Shown here one piece after another: positions 35,794 through 43,368 of a stretch of 64,000 nt of DNA. The position numbers were made by a program, and so were the translations under genes. This stretch comes from Rhizobium sp. NFR03. Its GTDB lineage: Bacteria > Pseudomonadota > Alphaproteobacteria > Rhizobiales > Rhizobiaceae. Under the pieces are notes generated by a model. The model was given only the letters and a program-made list of their open reading frames with translations, did not search any database and had not been told where the DNA came from. Positions within the stretch are counted from its first letter, which is position 1. Each line of letters opens with the position of its first letter. The stretch lies in contig NZ_FOGR01000009.1 in the NCBI RefSeq assembly GCF_900111275.1, forward strand, positions 109,566 through 173,565. Direction: 5' to 3'.

Positions 35794-36369
35794 CTACTTT
35801 TTTCGAAGCGATTTCGGCACGAATTTATCGATTTCTTCGTCGCAAAAAGTATAGTCTTCATTCTTCTGCAAAGCTCTTTGCGCATCGGCATAGGCTTTGG
35901 CGGTAGTTTGTGGCGCCCCCAAATAAATTGCCGCCAGCTTCTTCTGTAGTTCATCCCGGCGCTTTAACGCCTCTTCCGATGGAATCCCCCCCATCCGAAG
36001 ATCGGCCAGCAGAGACAGATATGATTCCCGTATTGGCCACAAGTTGGCGGCGGCGTCCCTGTGCTTTTGTGCGGTACCGCCTGGATCAAAGCCCTTCATG
36101 TAGCCGGAAGCCCACAGGCCGACGATCGACAGAAATGCAGTTGCAAGCTTCAGCCAAAACTGGTCGAGAAACACGACGGACAACGCTCCGGACGTGGTCA
36201 GAACGGACACGCCAATCTGACAGAGCTTATATCGCTGGAGCGTCGCTGAGCAGCGGTCGGCCATCTTTTCGTGAGTTTTGTGGGTGTAGACGACACGGCC
36301 AAAACATTCGCGGATCTGGTCCTCAAGCGGTGAGAAGTCGCCCCGGTCGGGTTGCTGTTCAAGCTGCAT
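35794..36369 (-). CDS. SLATT-domain two-transmembrane effector
   Basis: The 191-residue protein has a soluble N-terminus, two hydrophobic segments at about residues 50-68 (CQIGVSVLTTSGALSVVFL) and 72-91 (WLKLATAFLSIVGLWASGYM), then a long helical tail. This is the SLATT architecture (SMODS and SLOG-associating 2TM effector). The tail pattern HRDAAANLWPIRESYLSLLADL fits. SLATT proteins are predicted to open membrane pores when they bind the nucleotide made by the partner CD-NTase. The gene overlaps the end of the CD-NTase gene by 11 bp, so coupling is tight. Confidence 0.82.
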   Translation of the reverse strand: MQLEQQPDRGDFSPLEDQIRECFGRVVYTHKTHEKMADRCSATLQRYKLCQIGVSVLTTSGALSVVFLDQFWLKLATAFLSIVGLWASGYMKGFDPGGTAQKHRDAAANLWPIRESYLSLLADLRMGGIPSEEALKRRDELQKKLAAIYLGAPQTTAKAYADAQRALQKNEDYTFCDEEIDKFVPKSLRKK

Positions 36370-37672
36370 CAGCGCTTACCTGACTGCCCTGGATGGGAAC
36401 ATGGATGCGATCGGTCGCAACCACGACGCCGTTTTGGACGGCGTAGCATTCTACGATATGATCTCCCCTGAAATTTGTGTGCTCGGTTCGTCTCATGCTG
36501 CCTCGATCTCCGTCAATTTGTCCACGGATGCAGTCCCGGCGGCGTGCCTCCTCGCCGCGATTGAGCACCTTCCAATAAAGGTTGAAGTCGCCCTGAATGT
36601 CGTGATCGACAACGCTGAATGTCAGCGTCTTGGCCGTTTTGAGCGGCAGGTTCAGCCGCAACATCTCTCTTAGGAAGCGTTCTCGGAACCCATTTTGCGA
36701 GACCTCACAATCTAGGGTGATGCTATTGCGTATATCGACCGGATACCGGTTGTCGATAAACTCCTCGGTGTTCCTCCACGAAGATGAGGCAAAGGCTGCC
36801 TTTTGCGCCGCCTGTTCTGCAGCAGGGAAACCGCGACCATAAATTTTGCGCCACTTTTCATTCTCGGTAGTCGAGCCCGCGGCAGCGATGGCGTCCAAAG
36901 CCAGTTCGTAGGCCTTTTTTGCCTTCTTCTGAAATTTCTTCTTCACCTTGACACGCTGGCCGCTCCCAAGAGCGGCGTAATAGTCTTGATCAGGACGTTC
37001 TGAGAGGAATTTGAAGAAATCGCGGCTCATGTAATCGTAGTAGAGGTAGCTCTTTTCATCATACTCATTTGTCGATTTCAGAAAATTATAGGTCAGTGTG
37101 TCGATCAGCAGCCCACCTATCGCAAGGCCATTTTTGTTCTTCCAAGCTCGAGCCATCTTGCAGAGGCGACGCAGGTTCTTGTTCTTCTGTACGTTCGACT
37201 CTTTCATGGCGGCGATCTCTTCACGGGGCTTCGTGATTTTCCATGACCCACCAGCATAGGTGTCAGGGTATTTGAAGCTTCCGTCCGCCTGTTCAAAAAC
37301 AGGTTGGACTTCGATATGAAAGTCTCGGTAGAGCACCTGGATGACAAGCCGATCCTTGAGAACAGTCGTGCTCGGATAGCGGCTCTTGATCGCATTTTTG
37401 GTGTCATCGAGAAGACGAGATTGTCCGGCGTCCTTGTAACTATCCCACTTCCCGGCGGGCATGATATAAAGCATATCGAGGTCAGAAATGCCCTTGATTG
37501 CGGTCCACCTGCCGTATGAGCCAACTTGCAGAGAGTTCGAGACTTTTGAGTCGGTGTCGCGAAATTTTTTGTTTAGTGCGGCCGTCACCTCGCCGTAGCG
37601 AAGGCTAATGGTATCGTCATTTTCTACCGCAATATTGCTGAGAAACTGCTTGAACGTGTCGGCAATGCTCAT
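36359..37672 (-). CDS. SMODS CD-NTase with AGS-C sensor domain (CBASS-like)
   Basis: The 437-residue protein carries the nucleotidyltransferase motif GSYGRWTAIKGISDLDML, with G51-S52 and the catalytic D64 and D66, and a third acidic residue E121 in FHIEVQPVF. The C-terminus has the AGS-C nucleotide-sensor pattern: TFSVVDHDIQGDFNLYWKVL, then NRGEEARRRD, GQIDGDRGSMRRTEHTNFRG and HIVECYAVQNGVV. All three catalytic acids are intact, so it should make a cyclic or linear oligonucleotide signal on infection. The partner is the overlapping SLATT effector. No Cap2/Cap3 or HORMA/TRIP13 genes are present, so this is the minimal two-gene (type I) layout. Confidence 0.87.
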   Translation of the reverse strand: MSIADTFKQFLSNIAVENDDTISLRYGEVTAALNKKFRDTDSKVSNSLQVGSYGRWTAIKGISDLDMLYIMPAGKWDSYKDAGQSRLLDDTKNAIKSRYPSTTVLKDRLVIQVLYRDFHIEVQPVFEQADGSFKYPDTYAGGSWKITKPREEIAAMKESNVQKNKNLRRLCKMARAWKNKNGLAIGGLLIDTLTYNFLKSTNEYDEKSYLYYDYMSRDFFKFLSERPDQDYYAALGSGQRVKVKKKFQKKAKKAYELALDAIAAAGSTTENEKWRKIYGRGFPAAEQAAQKAAFASSSWRNTEEFIDNRYPVDIRNSITLDCEVSQNGFRERFLREMLRLNLPLKTAKTLTFSVVDHDIQGDFNLYWKVLNRGEEARRRDCIRGQIDGDRGSMRRTEHTNFRGDHIVECYAVQNGVVVATDRIHVPIQGSQVSADAA

Positions 37673-37717
37673 CGGCCTGTTACCTCAAAATGTGGTTTGG
37701 TGGGGATATCGATGTGT

Positions 37718-38065
37718 TCATCTCATGCTGGGGCTGTCTTGCGATGAAGCTGACCCATCGGTCGGCTGGACTGGGAAAAGCTCCAACGTGAAAGGGTCAC
37801 GCCGCCGACTCAGTCCGGCGCCACGCGTTTGACACGGGTGCTTGACCCTGGTTAGCCCGTCCTTTCCTTCGAAGTGTGCCCAACCGCCGTTGGGCAAGCG
37901 CCTTGTCAGAATCGTTGCACCGCACATTCGGCAAGGATGGAAGTAGCTTGTTTTCTCATTCGCATCGGTAGCCTGACGGCGAACGAGAGTCTCACGGACC
38001 GAGGTGACGTAACCTGACGACAGCTGTCTCGGGTGCGCCTTGCGTGTAAACCGGTCCTTTTTCAT
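37718..38065 (-). CDS. Small Cys-rich, probably zinc-binding protein heading the defence operon
   Basis: This 115-residue protein contains FHPCRMCGATILTRRLPNGG, then WAHFEGKDGLTRVKHPC, giving a CxxC pair and a later HPC that could form a zinc ribbon. Similar short CxxCG...GG...KHPC proteins occur beside defence genes, from memory. It is on the same strand as the CD-NTase gene and 45 bp upstream of it, so it is probably co-transcribed. Function is unknown. Its upstream region is shared with the divergent XRE-ImmA gene. Confidence 0.62.
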   Translation of the reverse strand: MKKDRFTRKAHPRQLSSGYVTSVRETLVRRQATDANEKTSYFHPCRMCGATILTRRLPNGGWAHFEGKDGLTRVKHPCQTRGAGLSRRRDPFTLELFPVQPTDGSASSQDSPSMR

Positions 38066-38212
38066 GAAGCAGTTCCTAAGATCGAGGGTGATCTCTTTGC
38101 GAAGAAGCGCTGTAGTTCGATGAATGCCGCAAAGATCCGAGTTATGCAGGAATCGGTGGTTACTCTTTCTCAGAAAAGATCAGGCATCTGGCCGCTCATT
38201 TCAAGAGGGCAG

Positions 38213-38248
38213 GTTTACAAAAATGTTAAAATAGAGTAGTTTGTAAAC
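38213..38248. promoter_or_regulatory. Operator/promoter of the XRE-ImmA gene
   Basis: GTTTACAA (38213-38220) and TTGTAAAC (38241-38248) are perfect 8-bp inverted arms 20 bp apart. They flank an AT-rich stretch (TGTTAAAATAG) that could be the -10 region. The XRE gene starts 20 bp further, after AGGAG. This is a likely autoregulatory site for the XRE protein. The divergent defence operon begins about 150 bp away on the other strand and could share control. Confidence 0.55.
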
Positions 38249-38267
38249 TGAAATCTAGGAGATCGAT

Positions 38268-39332
38268 ATGATCGGCAACAAATTGAAGGTCGCACGGCAA
38301 GCGGCTGGGCTGTCATTGAGGGCATTAGCGGATGCAATGAATGGCGTGGTGTCAGCGCAGGCGATCGGCAAGTATGAGCGAAATGAAGATATGCCCGGCT
38401 CCAAAGCTTTGATAGCTTTGGCCAAAGCCTTGGGTGTGTCCGAGGAATTCCTTCTAAGTGAAGATCAGCTATCCCTAGAAGGTGTGGACTTCAGAAAAAA
38501 GCTCGGAACGTCTTCCAAAGAGGAAGCTGCAGTCCAGGCGCGAGCCATCCATATGCTCGAGCGATATCTTGTGATCGAGGATCTTCTTCACTTGCGCAGT
38601 GTCGAGTGGGAGCAGCCGCGAAGCGCGCCATATCCAGTTTCAGACATTCGCGATGCGGAAGATGCAGCACGCTCGGTCCGTGATGATTGGGGTCTTGGAA
38701 ACGACCCTATCCCGCAGCTAGCCGAGCTATTAGAGGAACGAGGAATAAAGGTCCTCTCGATGGACTTGAACGACGTCGACGGTTTGGCGGCGAGGGTTCG
38801 TCGCAAGGACCGCGACGCCGCTCGGGTAATTGTTATCAAGCGGGGAACGTGGTCAGAGCGTAAGCGGTTCAACCTGGCACACGAACTTGGACATATGGTG
38901 ATTGCGCCAGCCGAGGGAGTCGACGTGGAAAAAGCAGCTCATCGCTTCGCCGGCGCTTTTCTGATGCCGGCCGACGTCTTGCGAGCAGAAGCCGGTGCTC
39001 ATCGGTCGTCTATAAGTGTTGGCGAGCTTGTCGCGCTAAAGAAAAGGTTCGGGGTAAGTGTTCAGGCACTCGCCTATCGGTGCAAAGATCTGGGAATTAT
39101 CAGTCAGGCGGCATGTTCACGACTGTTCAAAGTTTTCGAAGAGAGAGGGTGGCGGCACTATCCTTACGAGGAGCCAGAGAGTATGGCTCCCGAACTTGAG
39201 GAACCTAAAAGGTTCGAGCGTTTATGCTATCGTGCTTTGGTTGAGGGCGTATTGGGCGAGTCTCGTGCCGCTGAGATGCTCGATATTTCCGTTCGCGAAC
39301 TCGACAAACGACTGGACCAGACGGCAGTCTGA
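38268..39332 (+). CDS. XRE-family regulator fused to an ImmA/IrrE metallopeptidase
   Basis: The 354-residue protein starts with an XRE helix-turn-helix (KLKVARQAAGLSLRALADAM, then SAQAIGKYERNEDMPGSKAL) and continues into a zinc-peptidase domain with HELGH at residues 205-209 and the downstream HRFAGAFLMPADVL. Such fusions cleave or sense partner proteins, as ImmA cleaves the ImmR repressor. AGGAG lies 6 nt before the ATG. The C-terminal region (ERLCYRALVEGVLGESRAAE) looks like another DNA-binding or sensor helix bundle. It forms a 3-nt-spaced operon with a PIN gene, an antitoxin/toxin-like pairing. Confidence 0.85.
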   Translation: MIGNKLKVARQAAGLSLRALADAMNGVVSAQAIGKYERNEDMPGSKALIALAKALGVSEEFLLSEDQLSLEGVDFRKKLGTSSKEEAAVQARAIHMLERYLVIEDLLHLRSVEWEQPRSAPYPVSDIRDAEDAARSVRDDWGLGNDPIPQLAELLEERGIKVLSMDLNDVDGLAARVRRKDRDAARVIVIKRGTWSERKRFNLAHELGHMVIAPAEGVDVEKAAHRFAGAFLMPADVLRAEAGAHRSSISVGELVALKKRFGVSVQALAYRCKDLGIISQAACSRLFKVFEERGWRHYPYEEPESMAPELEEPKRFERLCYRALVEGVLGESRAAEMLDISVRELDKRLDQTAV

Positions 39333-39335
39333 CGC

Positions 39336-39827
39336 ATGGCGATTCTCATTTCCGATACCTCAGTCTTAATTGACCTGGAAAGGGCAGGCCTTCTCGAGTT
39401 CATGTTTCTTTTGCCGTTCGAGTTCGCCGTCCCTGATCTGCTGTATGAGCGGGAATTGGTCGGCGAAATGGGACAGACGCTTGTGCGACTCGGCTTAAGG
39501 GTAGAACCTTTGACGTCTGCTGAGGTTCGCAGGGCCACCGAGGTCAACCGTGCCCACGCTCGCCTCTCGGCTCCTGACACGTTTGCATTCGTGCTAGCGC
39601 AAACTCGGGGTTGGGGACTGCTTACGGGTGATGGAGTGCTTCGAGAGCTTGCGACTGCCGAGAGGCTTGAAATGCACGGTGTGCTGTGGGTGATTGATCA
39701 GTTCGCCGATGGCGGCCATGTGCAGTTCGAGCATTTGCATTCCGGCCTTAGTCGCTTAGCAAATCACCCGCGGTGTCGTTTGCCAGCTGGCGAAATCCGC
39801 CGTCGGCTTATCCGCTTCTCGAGATAG
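39336..39827 (+). CDS. PIN-domain protein, probable toxin-like ribonuclease
   Basis: The 163-residue protein begins MAILISDTSVLIDLERAGLL with the first catalytic Asp of a PIN nuclease. Later acidic residues are in VPDLLYERELV and in SAPDTFAFVLAQTRGWGLLTGDGVLREL, completing the acidic cluster. PIN proteins cleave RNA. It follows the XRE-ImmA gene by 3 nt. The 'COG2856 protease plus PIN' pair is a recurrent gene pair in defence islands and may act as a toxin-antitoxin module. Confidence 0.78.
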   Translation: MAILISDTSVLIDLERAGLLEFMFLLPFEFAVPDLLYERELVGEMGQTLVRLGLRVEPLTSAEVRRATEVNRAHARLSAPDTFAFVLAQTRGWGLLTGDGVLRELATAERLEMHGVLWVIDQFADGGHVQFEHLHSGLSRLANHPRCRLPAGEIRRRLIRFSR

Positions 39828-39868
39828 GCCAAGTTGCGCTCTGCATTGCAGATTTTATTTTCAATCAG

Positions 39869-39910
39869 ATGCTTAGCTCAATTGGCAAAGCGGATCGTAG
39901 GTTCGTATCC
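39869..39910 (+). other. tRNA-like fragment lacking the anticodon arm
   Basis: The sequence TGCTTAGCTCAATTGGCAAA resembles a tRNA D-arm, and GTAGGTTCGTATCC just after it resembles a T-arm, but nothing corresponds to an anticodon stem or loop between them. It lies 40 bp after the PIN gene at the right edge of the defence island. Tyrosine recombinases often use tRNA sequences as attachment sites, so it may be a scar. A chance match is possible. Confidence 0.3.
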
Positions 39911-40048
39911 GTTCAAGGCGTTAGAACACATCAGATTTCAAGCGCAGCAACAAGGTCTCGCAACGCTGGGGGCGACCGTCGCCGGCTTGAATGGTAGATA
40001 TGGAAGCCTGCGAACTTCGGGCACCAATCGAGCTCGCCACGCAGGTAA

Positions 40049-40702
40049 TCAGTTGGCGGTGATATTGTCCCAGCCGGAAAGCGCAATTTCCGCCACATCG
40101 TGCAGCTCCGCGCGGTCCGCTCCATCCCGGGCACGGATCGCCATGCCGCTTTGGACTGTCTGCACGAACCTCGCCAGTTTGGTCGTGTCCACCGTAGCCT
40201 TTAGATCACCATCTTTCTTCGCTCGGTCGAAGCGCGCTTTGAGCAGATCGAAACCGCCTGCACGAGTCGCTCGCATGACTTCGCCCAGTTCGGAGTGCCC
40301 TTTGCTGCCCACGGTCGCGAGCGTTGACATGCACCCATGGGGTAGATCGAGATCTCCACCGGTCATGGCGATCGCCTCATCCTGGAGAAAGAGCAGCGCG
40401 GCCTGCCTCGCTGTCGAAGCAGCCCTGAAGCGCGTCCACACCAACCCCTCGTAGGTCGTGTAATAGTATCGCAGGGCCTCGGCATAGAGCGCATCTTTCG
40501 AACCGAAAGCCGCATAAAGGCTCTTGGGCCCGATACCCATTGCCTCCGTCAGGTCGGCGATCGAGGTCGCCTCGTATCCCCTCATCCAGAACAGCCGTGT
40601 CGCCGCGGCAAGCGCAGCCTGGCGATCAAACTCCCGCGGCCGCCCGCGTGGAGGACGCTTCGACGGTAAGTTCGCTCGAGGTATCGAAACACGATTTTGC
40701 AT
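40049..40702 (-). CDS. TetR-family transcriptional regulator
   Basis: The 217-residue protein has a TetR helix-turn-helix (RQAALAAATRLFWMRGYEAT, then SIADLTEAMGIGPKSLYAAFGSKDALYAEAL) preceded by a basic tail RGRPREFD, and a helical ligand-binding domain. It is divergent from the NTF2-like gene across 430 bp containing two copies of a 15-bp direct repeat. It probably represses itself and that neighbour. The ligand is unknown. Confidence 0.88.
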   Translation of the reverse strand: MQNRVSIPRANLPSKRPPRGRPREFDRQAALAAATRLFWMRGYEATSIADLTEAMGIGPKSLYAAFGSKDALYAEALRYYYTTYEGLVWTRFRAASTARQAALLFLQDEAIAMTGGDLDLPHGCMSTLATVGSKGHSELGEVMRATRAGGFDLLKARFDRAKKDGDLKATVDTTKLARFVQTVQSGMAIRARDGADRAELHDVAEIALSGWDNITAN

Positions 40703-40774
40703 CGATCACTGTATAAATCGGTTGACGCCACTTTTCAATGCCGCTACCTATTTCTACAGCGATCACTGCATAAA
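40703..40774. repeat. Two 15-bp direct repeats, candidate TetR operators
   Basis: CGATCACTGTATAAA at 40703-40717 and CGATCACTGCATAAA at 40760-40774 differ at one base and are 57 bp apart, directly upstream of the TetR gene start. Paired sites in a divergent promoter suggest cooperative repressor binding. Confidence 0.5.
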
Positions 40775-41134
40775 AAGGAAAATGATAGATCTGGGGGGAC
40801 GCGTACTTGTAAATAGCGGTTCGAGGGGAACGCAGCAGGCACAAGGCCTGATGGGTCAGCGGCAAGATGGACGCGGCCAGTACGGGCTCTAAGTCGGTTA
40901 TGGCAGCCCATCGCAATTCAGTCGCGACTAAGTGCGCATCTTTTGGGTTCCACTGGCGTGTCACGCCAGCCGAATGCAAACTCAGCCTGAGCTGCTCTGC
41001 CTTTAGGACGCTCTGTGTGTTTCGCCGTGGAATTGGGCCTATCTCAATCGGTAACCGGCTCGCGCAGTTAGCTGGCGGCCCATTACCGGCAAACAATCTA
41101 TCAAGTTTCCCTAAACCCTCTCTGGAGAGCAACC
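40775..41134. other. Intergenic region before the NTF2-like gene
   Basis: No gene is supported in this 360-bp stretch. It should contain the NTF2-like gene promoter. A GGAGAG ribosome site precedes 41135. Confidence 0.3.
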
Positions 41135-41524
41135 ATGTCCACCGACCCGATCGATATCGCCACCACTTTCTTCGGCCACTGGAGTGCAAATCGCATTGAG
41201 GACGCCCTTGCGATGCTGTCGGATGACGTCCTCTATGACAACGTGCCGCTGCCCGACATCATGGGGCGGGACAACGTTCGCAAATTCCACGAGGACTTCG
41301 GGGTCGGCACGGCGTTCACGGTGGATTGGGCTGTGACCAACATCGCGGCATCGGGGAATCTTGTTCTCAACGAGCGGATCGATGTGTTCACCCATGAAAG
41401 TGGCGCGACGATCACATTGCCGGTTATGGGTACGGTTACCGTTGAGAACGGGGAAATCACTGTTTGGCGCGACTATTTTGATTTGGCCGACTTCGAGAGG
41501 CAGGTTTCCCTTCTCAAGAAATAG
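41135..41524 (+). CDS. NTF2-like / limonene-1,2-epoxide hydrolase family protein
   Basis: The 129-residue protein has the cone-shaped NTF2-like fold signature: IDIATTFFGHWSANRIEDAL, then MLSDDVLYDNVPLPDIMGRD, and ITVWRDYFDLADF, the end typical of the limonene-epoxide hydrolase/SnoaL group. It is cytoplasmic. It lies 227 bp before an alpha/beta-fold epoxide hydrolase, so both may process epoxides or related compounds. I cannot confirm catalysis: the Asp-Arg-Asp network of true limonene-epoxide hydrolases is not evident beyond R and D in WRDYFD. Confidence 0.75.
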   Translation: MSTDPIDIATTFFGHWSANRIEDALAMLSDDVLYDNVPLPDIMGRDNVRKFHEDFGVGTAFTVDWAVTNIAASGNLVLNERIDVFTHESGATITLPVMGTVTVENGEITVWRDYFDLADFERQVSLLKK

Positions 41525-41751
41525 CCAGGTCGCAAACCGCCGCCGTGGAGCCGCGGCAGCGTTGATCTCGCTGGCATGCCGCGATCGAAGGCAAGGTGCT
41601 TTGGTGACTGAGGGAGCCGTACCTCTCTTCACGGCGATCGCCCGGGCAGGTCCGTAGCTCCCGTAACACGGATATCGATAGAAATGACACCGTGTTTCTG
41701 GAATTCGCCGCAATAGAGCGGTTTCCCTTTCCCCCTAAGCGGAGAAACATC

Positions 41752-42891
41752 ATGATTTCACCCTATACGATCAACGTCCTTGACGAACGGCTCGCTGCGA
41801 TCAGAGGCAAGGTCGAGGCTTACGACTGGAGCCAGCTGCCGGATGCGGGGGGCTGGTCGGCGGGGGTCGGGGTTGATGATCTCAGGCGGCTCGTCGATTA
41901 TTGGCGGGACAGCTACGACTGGCGTGCTGTTGAACGACGCCTCAACGCACTCCCCAACTTCGCGGCCGACGTGGAAGGCGAGCACCTCCACTTCGTTCAT
42001 GTGAAGGGCGACGGCTCTAAGCCGCCCGTCCTGCTTCTCCACGGCTGGCCGGGCTCGTATCTCGAATTCGAGCGGCTCTTGGAGCCGCTCGCGGCGGACG
42101 GGCACGATGTTGTCGTCCCCTCGCTTCCTGGCTTCGCGTTCTCCACCCCGATCACGGGCCCGATCGGCCCGCGGCGGGCTGCTGCGCTCGTGCATGGGCT
42201 GATGATCCAACTGTTCGGCGACAAGCCGTATTTCATTCAAGGAGGCGATTGGGGCCACGCCCTCGCGGTCTGGGCAGCGCATGATCGACCGGACGCTCTG
42301 CTTGGCATCCATATCAACATGTTGACCGTGCGTGCGGAGGATGCCGCTCCGTCCACCGACGAGGAGAAGTCCTTCGCCGCCAAGCGGGCTGCAATTGCCG
42401 ATCGGGAGAGCGCCTACTTTCACGAGCAGGCAACCCGCCCGCAAACGCTCGGCATCGCGATGGCCGACAGCCCGGTCGGAGCGGCGGGTTGGATACTCGA
42501 GAAGTTCGGAAAATGGGCCGATCTTCCGACAACCGTCGATGGCGACCCGGACATCTGGAGCAAATTTTCCGAGGAAGAACTCCTAACCAACATCATGCTC
42601 TACATCGCGCCGGCATCCTTCGTGACGGCAACCTGGATCTACTACGGCAGCCGGCTTGAGGCGTCGCGAATGCTTCCGGTCGGCACCCGAATCCAAGTGC
42701 CGATGGGCTTTGCAGCCTTTCCCGATCCGGTGTTCTTGCCGCCCCCGCGCGCGTTCGCGGAGAAGACCTACAACATCGTGCATTGGACCGACATGCCGCG
42801 GGGCGGTCATTTCGCCGCGCTGGAAGAACCGGAACTGATGCTGTCCGACCTGCGGGCCTTTATCGCGACGGTTTCGGCAGCGCGCTCCTAG
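41752..42891 (+). CDS. Epoxide hydrolase, alpha/beta fold with EHN domain
   Basis: The 379-residue protein has the N-terminal epoxide hydrolase domain (YDWSQLPDAGGWSAGVGVDDL, then YDWRAVERRLNALPNF) and the alpha/beta core: oxyanion HGWPGSYLEF, nucleophile GGDWGHALAVW (the Asp) and the catalytic His in PRGGHFAALEEPELML. This is the microsomal-type layout that adds water to epoxides. A GGAGA box precedes ATG 41752. No signal peptide is seen. It follows the NTF2-like gene on the same strand. Confidence 0.88.
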   Translation: MISPYTINVLDERLAAIRGKVEAYDWSQLPDAGGWSAGVGVDDLRRLVDYWRDSYDWRAVERRLNALPNFAADVEGEHLHFVHVKGDGSKPPVLLLHGWPGSYLEFERLLEPLAADGHDVVVPSLPGFAFSTPITGPIGPRRAAALVHGLMIQLFGDKPYFIQGGDWGHALAVWAAHDRPDALLGIHINMLTVRAEDAAPSTDEEKSFAAKRAAIADRESAYFHEQATRPQTLGIAMADSPVGAAGWILEKFGKWADLPTTVDGDPDIWSKFSEEELLTNIMLYIAPASFVTATWIYYGSRLEASRMLPVGTRIQVPMGFAAFPDPVFLPPPRAFAEKTYNIVHWTDMPRGGHFAALEEPELMLSDLRAFIATVSAARS

Positions 42892-43368
42892 GTGGAGATC
42901 TCTGTTTCCGGAGCGCGGCGTGGGGCACTGCCGGCGCAGAGCTTCTGGCGGTCAGAACAAGATCATTGCGAAATCGCACGATAGCCGAAATCCTGCATGT
43001 TTTCAGTTGGAACGTACCCAACAAAACGAAGATACTCCGGCCAAGAATTGGGCGCCAATAGCGCTCGTCGACAGTCGCGATTGACGGATCTTACAACCCT
43101 GGCAACGCCTCGTTCCATAACTCAACGCTGCGAGCAATCCCGCACTGCAGCTCACAGCTAGACTGTGGCGTAAGGCTGCGCGTTTCTTAGCATCGAGGGG
43201 TTGATGGCAGGACATGCGCAGTGTTTTAGGCAAATGCATTCCTCGTTGCTGCTTCGAGAAACGGTAGCGACGGAAACGCAGTCAAGAGAGAGCGTCGGGT
43301 CGAGCGCATGACACTTGTCCGTATCTATCGGCAGCTATCGGCCTAATCGCACGCCGCGTTCCATACTT
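42892..43368. other. Intergenic region, nothing recognised
   Basis: This 477-bp gap separates convergent genes. Short frames have no motifs or ribosome sites. I see no hairpin with a T-run. Confidence 0.3.
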
